A stretch of 64,000 nt of DNA from Lanius collurio (taxonomy: Eukaryota; Chordata; Aves; Passeriformes; Laniidae). The position numbers and the translations under genes were made by a program. Position 1 is the first letter of the stretch, and every line of letters starts with the position of its first letter. Below, one piece after another: positions 18,506 to 31,998 of the stretch. The stretch lies in assembly GCA_020086605.1 (NCBI GenBank), contig JACBWW010000015.1, positions 20,883,819 to 20,947,818 on the forward strand. The letters run 5' to 3'. Below the pieces are notes generated by a model, which had not been told where the DNA came from, made no database searches, and saw only the letters and a program-made list of their open reading frames with translations.

Positions 18506-20937
18506 AGTCTACAGTGAACCAAGCAGAAGAAAATTAGTTTATCTATTTTGTTTTAGTGACAAACAGAAGTCTGTGACACAAGGTCATTCCTGGTCATTCA
18601 AATCTTTTTGTTCAATTCCAAGAAAAACAGATGCGAGTCCAGCAGTCAATGCCCAAACCTCTTCAGCACTCTCAGCAACTTGTGGATGCAGTTTGGCCTT
18701 GGACGTCTCAAGCTCCCAAGATCTGAAATATTACCTTCAGTCTACTCAAAATGCATTTTTCTCCCTGAATTAAGCCTTCAAGTCCACAAATCTCAACAGC
18801 AAATACCACGCGAATCTTTAATATTGGGCAGTGAGTAGGACCTATTGTTTTTAATTCCCTTTTAACCATTGCTGACCTGCTGCTCTTTAAATTGCTGCTC
18901 TGGCTATTCAAATTACAGGCTCAGCATTGCCAATATTGGGTGTAAATTTGTCCCTTTTTACTTTTTAAAATGTCTTTTTTTTTTTTTATTGTCTTAATTT
19001 TTTTTTTTTTTTTTTTTTTGCTTCTTCTCACTCAAGTGGTAAAAGACCACCAGCTGTGTCACATCGATGCAGCACCAACAGCCTTTATGATGGCACAGCC
19101 ACGTTAGAGAGGGCAGCTACCAGGGGTTCTGGCACTAGCTCTGGTCATGTCATGGTCACATAACTGGCCCAAGACAGATGTCACTTGGCTGTCAGGGAGA
19201 TGTGGGATGGACAGCCCTGACCTGACGCTGGGAGAGTCCTGTGCAGGGAGCTGGGGGCTGCTCAGGGTGTCTGCTGGTTCTTGTTTCTCTGGTTTTGACA
19301 GCCTCAGCTCTGGATGAGGACATGACACCCTCTTCCTCCACTCAGCCAGAGTACATTGCAGGTTTTTACAAGGACAGTGACCTAAGGATAAGAAAAAACA
19401 CATAGTCCCAGTCTGCACCATGCCATAGTCCTACAGGCAGCTGGAATGTCCCCACATGAGCAAACAAAGCTCCACACCACCCTCCTTTTCTGCAGCCTGT
19501 CAATGTTTCATAAAACAAACAAAAAATCTCAACTAGAAGAGTGCATAATGCAAATGAAATTGATATTTTAAGTTTTTCTTTGTGCAAACAGTGGCAAAGA
19601 TTTCCAAGGCTGTTCAGTAGTGTATTAAACATTCTAAGTGGTCCAGCACTTTTCTGAAGATCAGGACCTTTTCCTGTGTTGCTGATGAGAAACATAAATT
19701 CACTGATCACCTTTGGAAATCTTAGTTGAAGCTTGAAGAACTTCTAAAAATTGTTATAATTTAAAATTTATTTTCTCTCTTTATAGATTTGTCCTTCCTT
19801 GTGTTAGCATTTCCTTTAAGAAGGACTTCAAAGCACATGAACAAAGATGCATGGGGGATCATGCAGGTCACCACGGCAGGTTACAGGTATAAATTTCCTC
19901 TGAACCACCTTCACCTGCACTGTACTTTGAGCATCTCTACTGCTCTAATCTCAGTATTTTGGTGAATATGAGAAATTGCTATCCTGAGCTCCAGCTGATA
20001 TAATTTTCACAACTGTTTTAAACTCTCTGCCATTATTTCAGTCTGTGTTGTCTGTGCCTTGTAAGTGAGTTATCCAGTAACAATCTCAAAAGTTGTCTTT
20101 TAGTCAGCAGTCTGTAGTATCTAATTATCATATGAGCACAGATCATTTGATCAATGGCATCATGTAGAAGTCAATGAAACCAGTGTACCACAGAGCAGCA
20201 CAAACCAAAGCACTGAAGAAGGTTAGTTTTGCAGAAATAATGCTTTTCATGTGCAAAGCAGCACATGTCATCTAACAAAAGCTCAGAGACAAGGAATGGA
20301 AGAATATTAGATTTATACATTTTATATCTAGATGAGAATGTAGAAAATGTGAGCTCTTACGAGATTTTTCTTCAAAATCTTACGAGTAATTATTCTGTGT
20401 TTTGCATAAGCAAATTCTTGAATATTATGCAAAATGCCACTGCTCGTCTTAGCTCAAGTGTTGATGAAAAGCAAAAGCAACAATGTGATTTGAAATCTGA
20501 AGTACAAACAGATGTTACTTTTGAATGAACTTCCATTGCTTAACCACTGGCTTCAGTTATTGCCATCTAAAGAGAGAGATGAAGCAACTTTGCATGCTGT
20601 GGATGTAGCTGTAAATTTTCAGCATGCAAATGAAATTGTAGCTAATCCTCAAAAGGCAGAGCCTCTAAACACAATGGGTGGGCTCAATTTTAAATGCAAT
20701 TTGGCTGCATAGGACATTATACAAACTCCCCATGTTAAAAACAAAAACCATAAAGTGGGATATGTGCTTTAACACTCTTGTACTGTGCTTACCTGATATA
20801 ACTGCCCAAGAAAAAACACATTTCTTGCCCCATATATGCTTCCTTCTTAGAACATCTTGCCTGCACTGGGCAGGGAGGTTTGGCAGTGGCACAAGCCTGG
20901 GACTGGGACAAGCTTGTGGTGCATTGATGTTGGATTG
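18506..20937. other. Unique DNA, no gene seen
   Basis: Contains two T runs (listed separately). None of the short open frames here, including 19104-19421 and 19366-19710 on the minus strand, shows a domain or exon structure. Confidence 0.6.
18975..19019 (+). repeat. Double poly-T tract
   Basis: T13 (18975-18987) and T22 (18998-19019) are separated by ten bases. No retroposon body is recognisable on either side, so it is called simple sequence rather than a LINE or SINE tail. Confidence 0.88.
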
Positions 20938-22690
20938 AGCCAAGAACAGAGAGAGAGATCATTTACCAGTTACCAGCATGGGCAAAACAAACTCAACTTG
21001 GGGAAAATTATATTAATTTATTGTCAATCCAATCAGAGTAGAATAATGAGAACTAAACCCAAATCTTGAAAACGTCTTCTGTCTTTCCTCCCTCCATCCC
21101 AGGCCTACCTTTAGTCCCAGTTCTCTACCTCTTCTCCCCTCGTGGTGCAAGGAGATGGGGAATGGGGGTTATGGTCAGCTCATCACAGGTTGTTTCTGCT
21201 CCCTCCTAAGGGAGAGGAGTCCTTCCCCTGCTCCAACATGTGGTCCCTCTCATAGGAGCCATGGACTCCATGGACTTCTCCAATGTGAGCCCTTTCCATG
21301 AGCTACAGTACACTAACTGCTCCAGTGTACATCCCTTTCCATGGGGTGCAATCTATCAGGCACAGGCTGCCCCAGTGTGTGTCCCCCTTGGGGTCACAAG
21401 TCCTACCAGCAAACCTGCTACAGCATGGGCTCCTCTCTCCACCGGTCCCTCCAGGTCCTATCTGCTCCAGTGTGGGCTTCCCATATGGTCGCTGCTTCCT
21501 TCAGGCATCCACCTGCTCTGGCGTGGAGTCCTCCAGGCTGCAGGGGAATCTCAGTTCCAGCACCTGGAGCACCTCTTCCCTCTCCTTCTGCACTGATCTT
21601 GATGTCTATATAGCTGTTCCTATCACATAGTCTTGCTCCTTTCTTCTCTGGCTTGTTATAAATGAAACTGCCAATTAAATTGAATTAATAAATTGCATGA
21701 GCCAAATTATTAATATAAAAACAAATGGAATTTATTTTATGATCAAATTTACAATTTTGAATAGCCACTCTAAAACGGCAGAGTCAAGCCTAGGTTCTTG
21801 ACTCTGGGTGTCACATACACAGCCCTGAACACCAGCAGTTCGGGTAGGCAGTGCACACCTTCGAGGTTTCTGAGTCCGGTTTTTATACTGTTTTTCTTGC
21901 CTCCGGCTAGAAAATCCTTTGTCTCTTTCATATTCATCTTGTCTTCTATGGTCCTCTGGTCCAGAGATCAGGGGTCTGTTCAGATGTTGATTTTTCCAGG
22001 AACTCTTATGTGTCTTTGGTTGATATTTTCCAGGAACTCTTCTTGTGTCATTAAAATGAAGAGTCTTAGGTAAGAGGTCCATACATCAGCATGGTCCAGG
22101 GAGGAACAGAAACTTAGATGATCATATCTGTTGCTCCTTTCAGAAGGAAAAAGGATTTTCCAAGGGCAGAGTGGATTTGGAGTAGGTTGATGTGCCAGAT
22201 GGATATCTGACTTCTTGATGATGATGATGGGTACTTGAGACCTCTCTGGTGGGGGTGCGAAGTTCTGCCTGTGCTTCAGATGCAAATGTTATCACCAAGA
22301 AGGGTAACCCGTGACTCTGGCTGGGCTACCAGGGAACATGCCAAGGCACATTCCAAACATAACATCTTTGGATACATGTACAGTCTAATATCCCTTATAC
22401 TTAAAATCAACCTTGATACCATTTAATTTATTATGAATTTTGACTCATTTATAACAGGCTGCAACTTGCTTCTGCACAATAACTTCTATTTTTTTTCTTC
22501 CTAAATACATTATCCCACAAGCACTGCCACTGTTGTTGATGGACTTGGCCCATGGCAGGTCCATTTTGGATTCCACTGGCATTGGCTCTGCCGGACGCTC
22601 AGAGGCTTCTGGCATCTTCTCACAGTGCTTGCCCCTGTAGCCCCCTCACCACCAGAAGTTTCAGGTTGCCACACAAACCAAGTAAAAAGC
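20938..22690 (-). mobile_element. ERVL-type LTR, minus strand, split by a younger LTR
   Basis: The two halves are 20938-21653 and 22457-22690. The left half has an AATAAA on the minus strand within a T/A-rich segment near 21010-21025, followed by repeated CTGCTCCAG / GGGTCC / CCATGGGCTGCAG-like units (21180-21590). The right half carries the block with TGTTGATGG and GGCATTGGCTCTG and ends near TTGCCACACAAACC. This composition is that of a common avian ERVL LTR class known to me. Both outer edges are approximate and no target duplication was found. Open frames in the CTCC-rich part are not genes. Confidence 0.7.
21654..22456 (-). mobile_element. Solo LTR (803 bp) with 12-bp perfect terminal inverted repeats
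   Basis: The ends TGTTATAAATGA (21654-21665) and TCATTTATAACA (22445-22456) are perfect inverted repeats, and GGCT flanks both sides (21650-21653 and 22457-22460). A 4-bp duplication points to a class I (gamma-like) retrovirus. On the minus strand a TATA box lies at 21881-21887 and AATAAA at 21731-21736, giving normal U3-R-U5 order. It sits inside the ERVL-type LTR, so it is the younger of the two. A small GATGAT repeat occurs near 22217. Confidence 0.88.
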
Positions 22691-24454
22691 CCTAATTCAG
22701 AGAAGGGCATGGTGAGAAGATAGAGTGGCTTAAGTGCTGAAATGCCAAAGTCTTTGCTTAGAATAACTGTTTTCTGAAGGCTATTGCAGGCATAGCTAAA
22801 ACTTTAAATTATGCTGAGATGTGGGAGCTCTTAAAGATGACTTTAAGCTGACTTCTTCCTTATTTTACTGCCTTTCTGCTGTGTCAGCAGATCTTGGATG
22901 CAATCAAGAATCTGACCTAAAGTACTTATTTGTAATTAGGTGTCAAAATAAAGTGATAATAGCAGTCTAATTCCATTGGGTCTGTCTACCTGAAATGCAA
23001 ATCTCTCTCCATTTGAGTAATTAAGCTATGAAATTTAGAGTGCTCAAAGCTTTTCATGTTTTGAAGTAATTAGCAATATGGAGAAAGATATTGCTCTCTG
23101 CAAGTACCAACAGCTGATTTATAATAAAATCAATGTGTTTGGTTTTCTGTTATTAACTAAGTTGTATTATTCATTATTTACCAGTATTTTGCCAGCTGCC
23201 AGCATTAGTAAAAATGTTTGTACAGCCCAAATACACTGCAAAGATGAGCACAACCTCTTCAAGTCATTAATTATCATTTACATGAGTAGAACACATAGGC
23301 ATTGAACCTCATGATGCAACAGAGCCCTATCCGGCAAGAAGCTGTACAAACCAAACCAAAATTGTTACAAGTTTGATAGCAGGCAATACTGAAAAATTAA
23401 CAAAGCAATATTCAGTAGAAAATTTAAAACATTGACTCTTCTGCTTGTTTTTTTATGGGATCGTGTTAAAATGCTGCCTGTTCAGAATCCATATGAGGAC
23501 ATGCATGCACTCACTGACTGCCAGGTAGTTTGCAAGCTGTTGTATATTGTATTCCTGGGCCCAGGCACAAAGCACTTGGAGGAACCAGGCAGGATTTTTT
23601 CAACATTGTAGACAGAGTCAGCCGAATCCTGTGCACAAAGGGAGCAGACATGATGGGTCTGGAGAGAGATTGTGTTGTGGTTTGTAGTGAACAAGATACA
23701 AGAGAGGATTTAACCCAGCTGAAGGATTGTGTTCCTTGTTGGCAGTTTTACATTTAAGTGTATTGCCCTAGGAGATATTAATTTGTCCAGCCCAAGTGCT
23801 CTCTCTGTTGAGTTTTGTCAGGTGCCTCTGACAAGGTGATGATCTGTGAGCAGCCACATGCATTGGGAAATACTTAGTGCTCTTTCCTTTTATGGCTTAA
23901 ATAAAATGCAAACTTCTACTCTACATATTGTATATTTCAAGATTAATGTTTGAAAGATGTTTCTTCATACCAGCTGCACTGGTGTGCTTAAGGCTCATAG
24001 TTCTCATGTGGGAGTAGACGAACTGCTGTTTTAACCTCAGACTTGACACACTTTCATCTAGAGATTTTCTAAAGATCATTTGGAAAGATAACTGGCCTGG
24101 AAGAATGCATTTCTTACTTGTGTTTTCCTTCATTTAATGTATTTGTTGCTTGTGGAAGTAGGAATATTCCATTTGTTGTGTCTTTTTATTATTCTGATTA
24201 TTTTATAAACAGCCTTTAATAATCACAGACCACTATCAGTCTGCAAGCTAAGAAGGGAGCAATACCAAGCTCAGTTCAACTCCTGCAAAAACAGTGTGTT
24301 GGCCATCATTGTTTCACCTGTTCTTGAGATCCTGCAAAAAATGGACCTTCCCATCTTTCTGGGGGACCTGTCAGGTATTTAGTTACAATTTCATGGCCTA
24401 AACTGAGGCTAGTAGGCTTATGTAAAGGCTTAACTTTTACCTGAAGACTAAACT
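22691..24454. other. Unique DNA with a candidate conserved non-coding block
   Basis: No gene is supported. Between 22880 and 23300 there are four TAATTA cores (22933, 23018, 23067, 23268) and an octamer ATGCAAAT (22995-23002) in non-repetitive sequence. This is the usual look of developmental enhancers near homeobox-regulated genes. Enhancer status is a guess from composition. Confidence 0.4.
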
Positions 24455-24646
24455 AACCACCAGGAACTGGAACAGGCTCCCTAGGGAAGTGGTCATAGTC
24501 CCAACCCTGAGAGAGTTCCAGAAGTGTGTGGACGATGCTCTCAGGCACACGGTATGATTCTTTTGGTGTCTTGTACAGGCCCAGGAGCTGGACTTTGGTG
24601 ATCCTTGTGAGTCCTTTCCAACCCAGGATATCCTCTGATTCTATGA
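24455..24646 (+). mobile_element. CR1 LINE 3' end fragment, plus strand
   Basis: The order GGAACAGGCTCCCTAGGGAAG, AGTTCCAGAAGTGTGTGGAC, GCCCAGGAGCTGGACT, TGATCCTTGTGAGTC and CTTTCCAACCCAGGATAT, ending CTGATTCTATGA, is the typical CR1 3' terminus. It is 5' truncated, as most CR1 copies are. Confidence 0.9.
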
Positions 24647-27600
24647 AAATATTCAGCAAGGTCACTGAGGAATAAAAAGCACAATTATTTTACCAGTATT
24701 GAAATTATAAACCAATTTGAAAATAGGTTTAGAAGTATTCTGAGCTGTTTACATAGTGTTTTGTAAAATAATTAATTTGAATGTTGATATTGCTATCTGC
24801 CACTACAAAGAAGCATGTTTAGATAGGGATTTGGGCCAATGAAACATGGCTCTGATCAATCACAAAAAAGCTTAAACTTGTTTGTAAAAAATAAAAAATG
24901 AAGCTGTTTATAATCCTATTCATAAATGCTGGGAATGGATCAGACTTGAGTCACTTTTACAACAACTTATGTACCTTATTTATTCTGCAGTTTTTTACGT
25001 TAATTTCAAAACAAAATCAGAAAATACCAGTTTTGCAGAGTTTCACTGGTGCAAATAGTATTTTAATTAGAAGTCTGGTGATGAGATTCTGGGAATAGCA
25101 TCTGCCCTTTTAGTGTGGCTGGCAGGGATGAGGGAGTATTGTTTACACCATGAAGTTCACAGATAGTCCTTACTGTGAGCATGAAAGATGGATGATGAGG
25201 ATGTCAGTGGGCTTAAATCCAGCAGGTCTACAAATCCTTCAACATCTGTAAATCTAATGGATCAAATTATTCTCTTACTATGAGAGTATTTAAAACCTGA
25301 AATGTGTGCAGAATACCCTGATACATTTTTGACATCATACACCCTGTGCATGCAGCACCACTGGGAGACACACATGGTGCCCACAGGGTTACAGCAATAG
25401 TTACCTTTTCTGGTTGCAGCAACAAGGGTGGGAACAGAATAACAGGCCTGGAGATACTTCCCAGGGTGACAGATAAAGAGAAGAGTTTAGATGGAGGTTT
25501 TCAGATGCCAGCTAAATCACAATTTCTTAACTCTCTCCCTATCTCCTCAGTACCTGAGTATCAAGACCTTCACAGGTTTTATGGGTGGGTTTGTTTGGTT
25601 TGGTTTTTTTTTAATTAGAATTTTACATTCATACATAGGCAAAGTATTTCACACCAGGACCAGTGTTTCTGATTATTCCAGCAGGTGCAACATTAGTGCA
25701 TAAAGATTGATATTTGCATACCCAGCTTCAGAGCTACAGATGCAAATCAAGCTCAGTTTATTTGTACACGTTCAATTATCTTACTTATTTCATTATTCTC
25801 CTTTAGTTCATGGAACAGGTGCTGCAAACACTATGACATCTACAGTACTTACTCCTCTGGTAGCTTCTTCCAAGCTGAATGTCTGGCTCACTGGTATATG
25901 AGCTTGGAGCACAACGAGTCTCTAAAAAAAATCAAACCAGTTTGAGAACCGCTGATGAGATACCAGAGGAAAATAATGTCCTTTCATATTATATTTTACT
26001 GCCATTCAGGCAAGATTTAGTTACTTTACTTTTGCAACAAACTGAGTTTTTCTTTTGTATCCCAAACCAGCACCACTGTCTGTGTTGTAGGCAAAGCTCT
26101 TGCGTGTAGTCTGTGTTTATTTTCAGAGTTGTAAATCTACTGTTTAGATGGGCCATGTGTTAAAGGATACTAGGTGGCCTGTGAATCCTCAAAGTAAGGA
26201 AGAGGCACTTGAGAGGTTTTAAACTCCTGGATGATAAAGAAGAGGCATAAATAGTGGCTTGTAGCAGTATTAAAAAGCCTCACCTACATAGGAACTGGAG
26301 CAGTATTTACTGCGAGTAATAAATATTTGTAATTGTTACGTGGTGCTTTTCAAATGATATTTCATGTCTAGTTTTATTTTGAGTTATTTTTTACAACTTC
26401 AGTTCCTCATGAAAACAAGTTGTATAGCTTATGGTATTACTCCAGCAAAATGATTTCCATAAATAAAGCAAGAGGCAATAGAAAGGAACATATATAAAGA
26501 TTAATGCATCAGACTTTTAAGCCTACACTGACTAACAATAATTTCTGAGACTTAAGTTATTGGGAAGGAAATCTCTCATATGGAAACAGGCAACAAATCC
26601 AAAACTACCTGAGCAGTATGGCAATTTACTTTCCTTCCACTTAAAGAACTGTATTTTTATAGCCATTTTCCCTGAGCTTATTGACTTTGTATGCAATTTT
26701 CTTCAGAGACAGAATGCACCTAGATTTGGCACACAAATGGATGCAGGCAGCAATTAATTCTTGTGCTGTTTGTCAGCTGGTGAGTGCCGCTGTGGGATTC
26801 CCTGCCCAGGACAGGGAGTGTTCCCCTCCTGAGAAACTGTGTGGGGAGGTTACAGCTGTGGAGTGGGAGCACTGGGAATGTAAGGGCACATCACAGAATC
26901 ATGTCAAAATAAGAAGGGCATCTGCTGAGACAGGCAGTTAATATTTCCTTCTTTAAAAACAGAACAGTCACAAGCAGATGCAACCAGAAGGTGACACCTT
27001 ACTTTGTATTATTTCCAAATTAATTTCCACTGAGTTAAATGTGGGAAAAATGTGAAGCAAATGTCAGAGAATGTAAAGCCAATTTTTTAATTAAAGGCAG
27101 TTAACAATCTTACCTTTAAGTCCTAGATGCTGAGATTAAAAAAAGCCTACCAAAACCCCTAACGTAGCCTGGATCCCAATTAACAACTGTAGCTTGTAGG
27201 AACTAAAATCCATCAGTTTCTTTTAGAAATTGACATTTCATTTCTTAATATGGTAAAAAAACCAAAGTTCATTAGAAATCAGGGTAAACCCACTTTAGAG
27301 TGAAATACATGAAGAATAGGCGCCTAAATTATCATCCTTGAATGATAAGTAACATCAGAGAACAAAACTAGAAAATTCATTAAGATATTTCTTTAAAAAA
27401 ACAAGAAGAAAGTTAATTCAGATCTGGAACAAAAATGTACCTCAAATTTTATTTCATTTGAGCTTTTGTCACAAAAGACCATAACAACCTGTAAAAGAAG
27501 ACCTGATGCGTTTGGAAGGTACTGCCAGTTAATGAACTGATGCAGTTGTATCGTCTAAGGTGCACGTTATCAGTGGAGTGAATCTGGAAAATGCTTTGCT

Positions 27601-30019
27601 ATAAACTCATTACATATGATAGAATCCATAAATCACTGAGATTTTCTTACTGTACCTAGAATGACAGAGAAATCGATGTTGCAGCTCTGCAGACTGGAAA
27701 ATGCTAATTATTTAATGACGTCCAGTTCCAGTGCATGAGACACTAATGATCATTCTTTTCTGTTTTCCATCTAAAAAACATGTTCAGTACAGTTGGCAAT
27801 CATCAAAACCAGCAAAAATCAAAACTGACATCTCAAACTTCCAATTATGAACAAGGTACACACATTTTAAAACAGTAGTCTGGAAATACCAAAGGCCAGG
27901 TGCAACCTTTCACCCTCAGATTTACCTGCTTTAAATCCTTCCTTGATTTCTGCTGCCTTGCCATTACCTGTGTCACTGCATGGTGATCGCTTTCAATGGG
28001 CTATAATTCAGTGTGTTTATCTCCCAGCCTAAACAATCATGGTAGATTGGATAGGTACAGCTCCCACACCACATACCTTATTAACTTTAAATGAAACCCA
28101 TGTGGCAAACTGTGATCAGAAATCCTTACAAAAATGCCTTACACCATTGAGGAGAATCAGGAAATTCAGCTATTCTCTGTGAATTGCAACACTGTAAAAA
28201 TACATAAATTCAGAACTGATGGGAAAGATGCTTTGACATTCTCAGGAACCTGGTTTCCTTTTTGCTCTCCTTGTTCCTGCCAGAGCCAAATCTTCTGTTA
28301 TCTTTGGAACAAGGCATTGTATTCTTTCTGAAGGACTTCACAAAGCCTTCATCTGTGGCCCACAGTTTGTAGAGCCTATGTTTACAATTTGCAGGCAAAC
28401 GAATTACCATTTTTAAGCACAGAGCCTTGGTTCCTGTTGCATTACAGCAAACACATGCTCTGTACAGTGTGTAGTGACACTCACAGCTTTGGGCAGAGCA
28501 CAGCATCACAAGGTGTCACTTGCAGGCTGCTGTGCAGCCACCCTGACCCCCGAGTCCACAAGCACGAGGCAGAACTGAGCCTCTATTGAAGCACGCCTGG
28601 TGCACACTTCTTCACAGGAAATCCCTGCTTCACTGGGAAGTGTAAGGAAGGGAGGCAGGAGACAGACACAGTGCAGCTAGGGAACAGTTTTAAATGTGTG
28701 TCTTGTGTTGGGAGCAGTGACATTTTTAGACTTCTCTTTCCAAAGAGTACAGAGTTCTAAGCTCTAAATTTTACAGGGCATCAGTGCAAGGGGTAAAGTG
28801 TGGGTAGCTCCTTCTGCTTGAACTGCCTCTAGGTGCCCTAAGGCTCTTCTATTTTATTCAAGGGTCTGTGCAGACAGGTTTGCCTTTTGTGCCCCTTTGC
28901 ACACACTCAAGAACCAATAGTTCCTGAAATGATTTAAATCTTTGTATGTGGAAGGTGGCTTTTTGGCCTTGCAACTGCACAGAATTGCCAAAGAAGCACT
29001 GGTGAGCAACTCCATGGGACAGAGAGAGCATGTGCCAGCAAAAATCACAGCAATGAGTGAATGCAACAGCTCAGAAGCTAGACAGAGGAAGTTTTTAATT
29101 TGCTGTGGAGTCTGGTAGAGCAAAGCACTCTTCTGGTAGAGAAAAACATTGTCTGGCATGGATTACAGAGACAATTCTCTTATGGCCTGGTGGATACACT
29201 TGACAGAAAATGCATTGTCTGGCAAGACAAACACATATACTGTTTCCTGCAGAAACTAGTGATTCTATAAAAAAAATTAGATTAGGGACTTCATAGTATA
29301 GAAATATCAAAACCAGTTTAAGCAAAAGATTTTTTTTCCTCATCTGTATGTGGCCTATGAAAAGGAAGAGTGTGTTTTATTTGAACTCATATCTAGTACT
29401 ATTACTTCAATATTTTATATTTGCATATATACAATTTTCTTCTAATGAAGGAAACTAAATGCATTTTGAGTCTTTGAAATGCATGTTGTCCTGATAGGAA
29501 GGCTCTTGTCACTATGCTAAAAGATGGTTGAAGTAATTCACATGTGATACCTATCAGGATAATAAATTCTGAGGTTTTGATACTCATAATCCTTTTCTAG
29601 AAGAAATCAGAGAGCTTTTGCAATTTTTCTGTGATAAAGCTCATCAATCATGCTCATATCAACTGTTTAATCTCTCATTATTGCATTGTGAATTTATTTC
29701 CTATAGCTCAATTTCCTCTTAGTGTTCTGCGCATGCACTCTCTGTCCCTAGATTTATAAACCTTGGTCTTGACCTTTGCAATAGTTTAATGGATATTTAA
29801 ATCAAATTATTTTAAGTAAACATCAGAAGTCTCTGTGTGCCATTTATCGATTTTGAGCCAGAAAAGGCAGGAGTTCAGAGGCTCTTAAGTTGTACATATA
29901 AGTGGTTTGCCTGTGTGAGCATCAGAAAAATGCCCTGCCCGGGCAGAAGAGCATGCCTGTCCTATGTGTTCCAGTTCAAGGCATGAGTTTAAGCAAACAA
30001 AAAATTAGGATTCTCCACA
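24647..30019. other. Unique AT-rich DNA, no gene seen
   Basis: No coding region, RNA gene or full repeat recognised. The part at 27500-28100 is non-repetitive, of even composition, and holds ATGCTAATTATTTAATGACG-like AT-core words near 27700, so it could be conserved non-coding DNA. The frames at 28210-28509 (-) and 28854-29159 (-) lack any recognisable feature. Confidence 0.55.
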
Positions 30020-30340
30020 AATCAGCACTTTATTTAGGCTCAGTTTCACTCCTCTGATACCACTCTTGTACCCTCCCCTGCCCAACAGCACAGTTGGACA
30101 ATGGGCAGTTGCCATCAGCCCCCTGGTAGCTCCTTTTTGATTCTTCCTTCTCACACTGCTCCCCTGCTCTGGTGTGGGTCCTCCATGGGCAGCACTCCTT
30201 CAGGATAAACCTGTTCCAGCAAGGGCTTTTCCTTGTCGGGGAATGTTCCCCTGCTCCAGCATGGATCAGCAGTGGGGTATCTGCTCCAGTGGGGTCTCTA
30301 TAGACCTTGCAGGGGAGTCTGTGCTGCAGAGATGTCTACT
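30020..30340 (-). mobile_element. Decayed ERVL-type LTR fragment
   Basis: The sequence repeats the style of the LTR at 20938: an AATAAA on the minus strand within CACTTTATTTAGGCTCAG, then CCCCTGCTCTGGTGTGGGTCC, CTCCATGGGCAGCA, CCTGCTCCAGCATGG and CTTGCAGGGGAG. It is much more diverged and both ends are missing. Open frames over it (30174-30523) are shadows of the CTCC-rich repeat. Confidence 0.55.
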
Positions 30341-31998
30341 GTCAGGAGCTGCACTTTTAAACAGGGTTTCACACAAACCATGCGGAAGGAGTTCTTGTAC
30401 CTGTGCAGGGTTTGGCATGGCAGAGCTGTGGGAGCTCAGATGTGGAAGGGACAGGTCTATTCCAGGGTCACTCAGAGCCAGGGTGTAGCATTAAAGAAAT
30501 GGCTCACTTTTAGGCAGGAGTAGGACATCTTTAAGCTTTTTATCCCTGCCTCAGTAGAAGTTGATGTTTCTCTCCCCTGCAGTACAGCACATTCCTTGCG
30601 GCTACTTATTGCAGTTAATTTTTCTAACACTGCTGATCTCTGTTTGCAGATTGGCAACACCCTGCCCTTAACAGTAGTGCCCTAAAGCCCACTGCAAATC
30701 TTACCAACCTGTCTAAAAATGTGTTCAGCCATCATGCACAAATACATTGTGCTGATCAAGAAGCTGCTTTTGGCATTAGTGTCTGCTTTGGTCCATCCTA
30801 GTTGATGCCACTTTTAATTAAAAGCTATTATTGATATATTTTTGCACTCTCTTGTTCAGATGATTAAGCAGCACATTCCTAAACTCATGTTCCCTGCCTT
30901 ACAACATAGTGGGGCTTACACTTGTGTATGGACCAAGGGACAGATATGGAAACCCTCTGTCTGGATCTATATGTCTTTATTTGTGGACAGTTTGTAAGAT
31001 TAAATCACATATCAATATTTGCTTACTCTGCCACTTGATTAATGCACTGCAAGCAGATTTAAAATCTTGTTTCATATAGGTTTTTCAAGAGCTGCTTAAT
31101 ATGTTTACTCTTGGAAGTACTTGCCCATTAGATTGAATGTACACAAAATAAATCATCCAAACAGTGATTAAAAATAAAGCATATTTGACCATCAGATCAT
31201 TTAGTTAAGACCAAATATTTCTGTAGAACTGCTGGACTATGGCAGATGAAAAGAGCAATTTCTACCTTAACAGCTCACCAAAGTGCCATCACTGCAGTGA
31301 AAGATCAGATGGATATCACCTAGGTAATGTGCCTTGTCAGTAGCTGTGATGTACTGTGTAATGCAGGTGGTTTCAAGAGGTTCTCAATCTTGTTATGCTA
31401 CTACCAAGGCACTGAAGTGGTCCTTTCTCAGAAGTGATGGAGGGGCGCCTAAAATCAGCCTGCCTGCTGAGAAACTCCTCATGTTTCCCAAGAACATTAC
31501 AGAGAGTGGGACCTTTACTAGGTTTACATGCAAGATTCAGTGAGAATAAACTCTCAAGGATGAAAACACTCTGCGTGTGTCTGCCTCATAGATCAAAATA
31601 TCAGCAGCCTTCAAGAAAAGATAATTTGTTTCCTGATGCTATAATGACAAAGTTCCAAAAGAGTAGGTCAATGCCCACTATGTCATGCACTTGCTTGCTT
31701 TTGCTTTTTCTTTCTTTTCCCAAAAAAAGCTGTAAACCTCTAATGTCCTCTTTTACAGAATCCAATTTTTGACCTGCTATAAGGGGCACTATGTCATTAA
31801 TCAGTGAAAGCAGAAACAACACACCAAGCCCATAAAAAAATATGGGTCTGCCTTTCTAGCAATTGGAGCTCTCCTGACAAATAAGACACACAGTTTGTTC
31901 CCAAGACCTTTGAGAAAAAGCCACGTAATGTAATTAGGCACAGCTGCCTTTACACTGTATGTGAGACAGTGCTGCCTGCACAAAGAGAATTTTCTCTG
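30341..31998. other. Unique DNA, no gene seen
   Basis: No supported coding sequence. The frame at 31434-31772 is 112 codons but has no domain or homology that I recognise. The segment around 30770-30900 is AT-rich and non-repetitive, possibly regulatory, without firm support. Confidence 0.55.

Noticed and set aside
21240..21630. Three overlapping open frames of about 90 to 118 codons
   Set aside because: They are products of the CTCC-rich repeat units of the ERVL-type LTR.
26888..26905. CATCACAGAATCATG as a reversed CR1 terminus
   Set aside because: Only a few bases match and no CR1 body follows on the expected side.
31434..31772. 112-codon frame as a possible gene or pseudogene
   Set aside because: No family, domain or splice signal recognised; the length is expected by chance in 64 kb.
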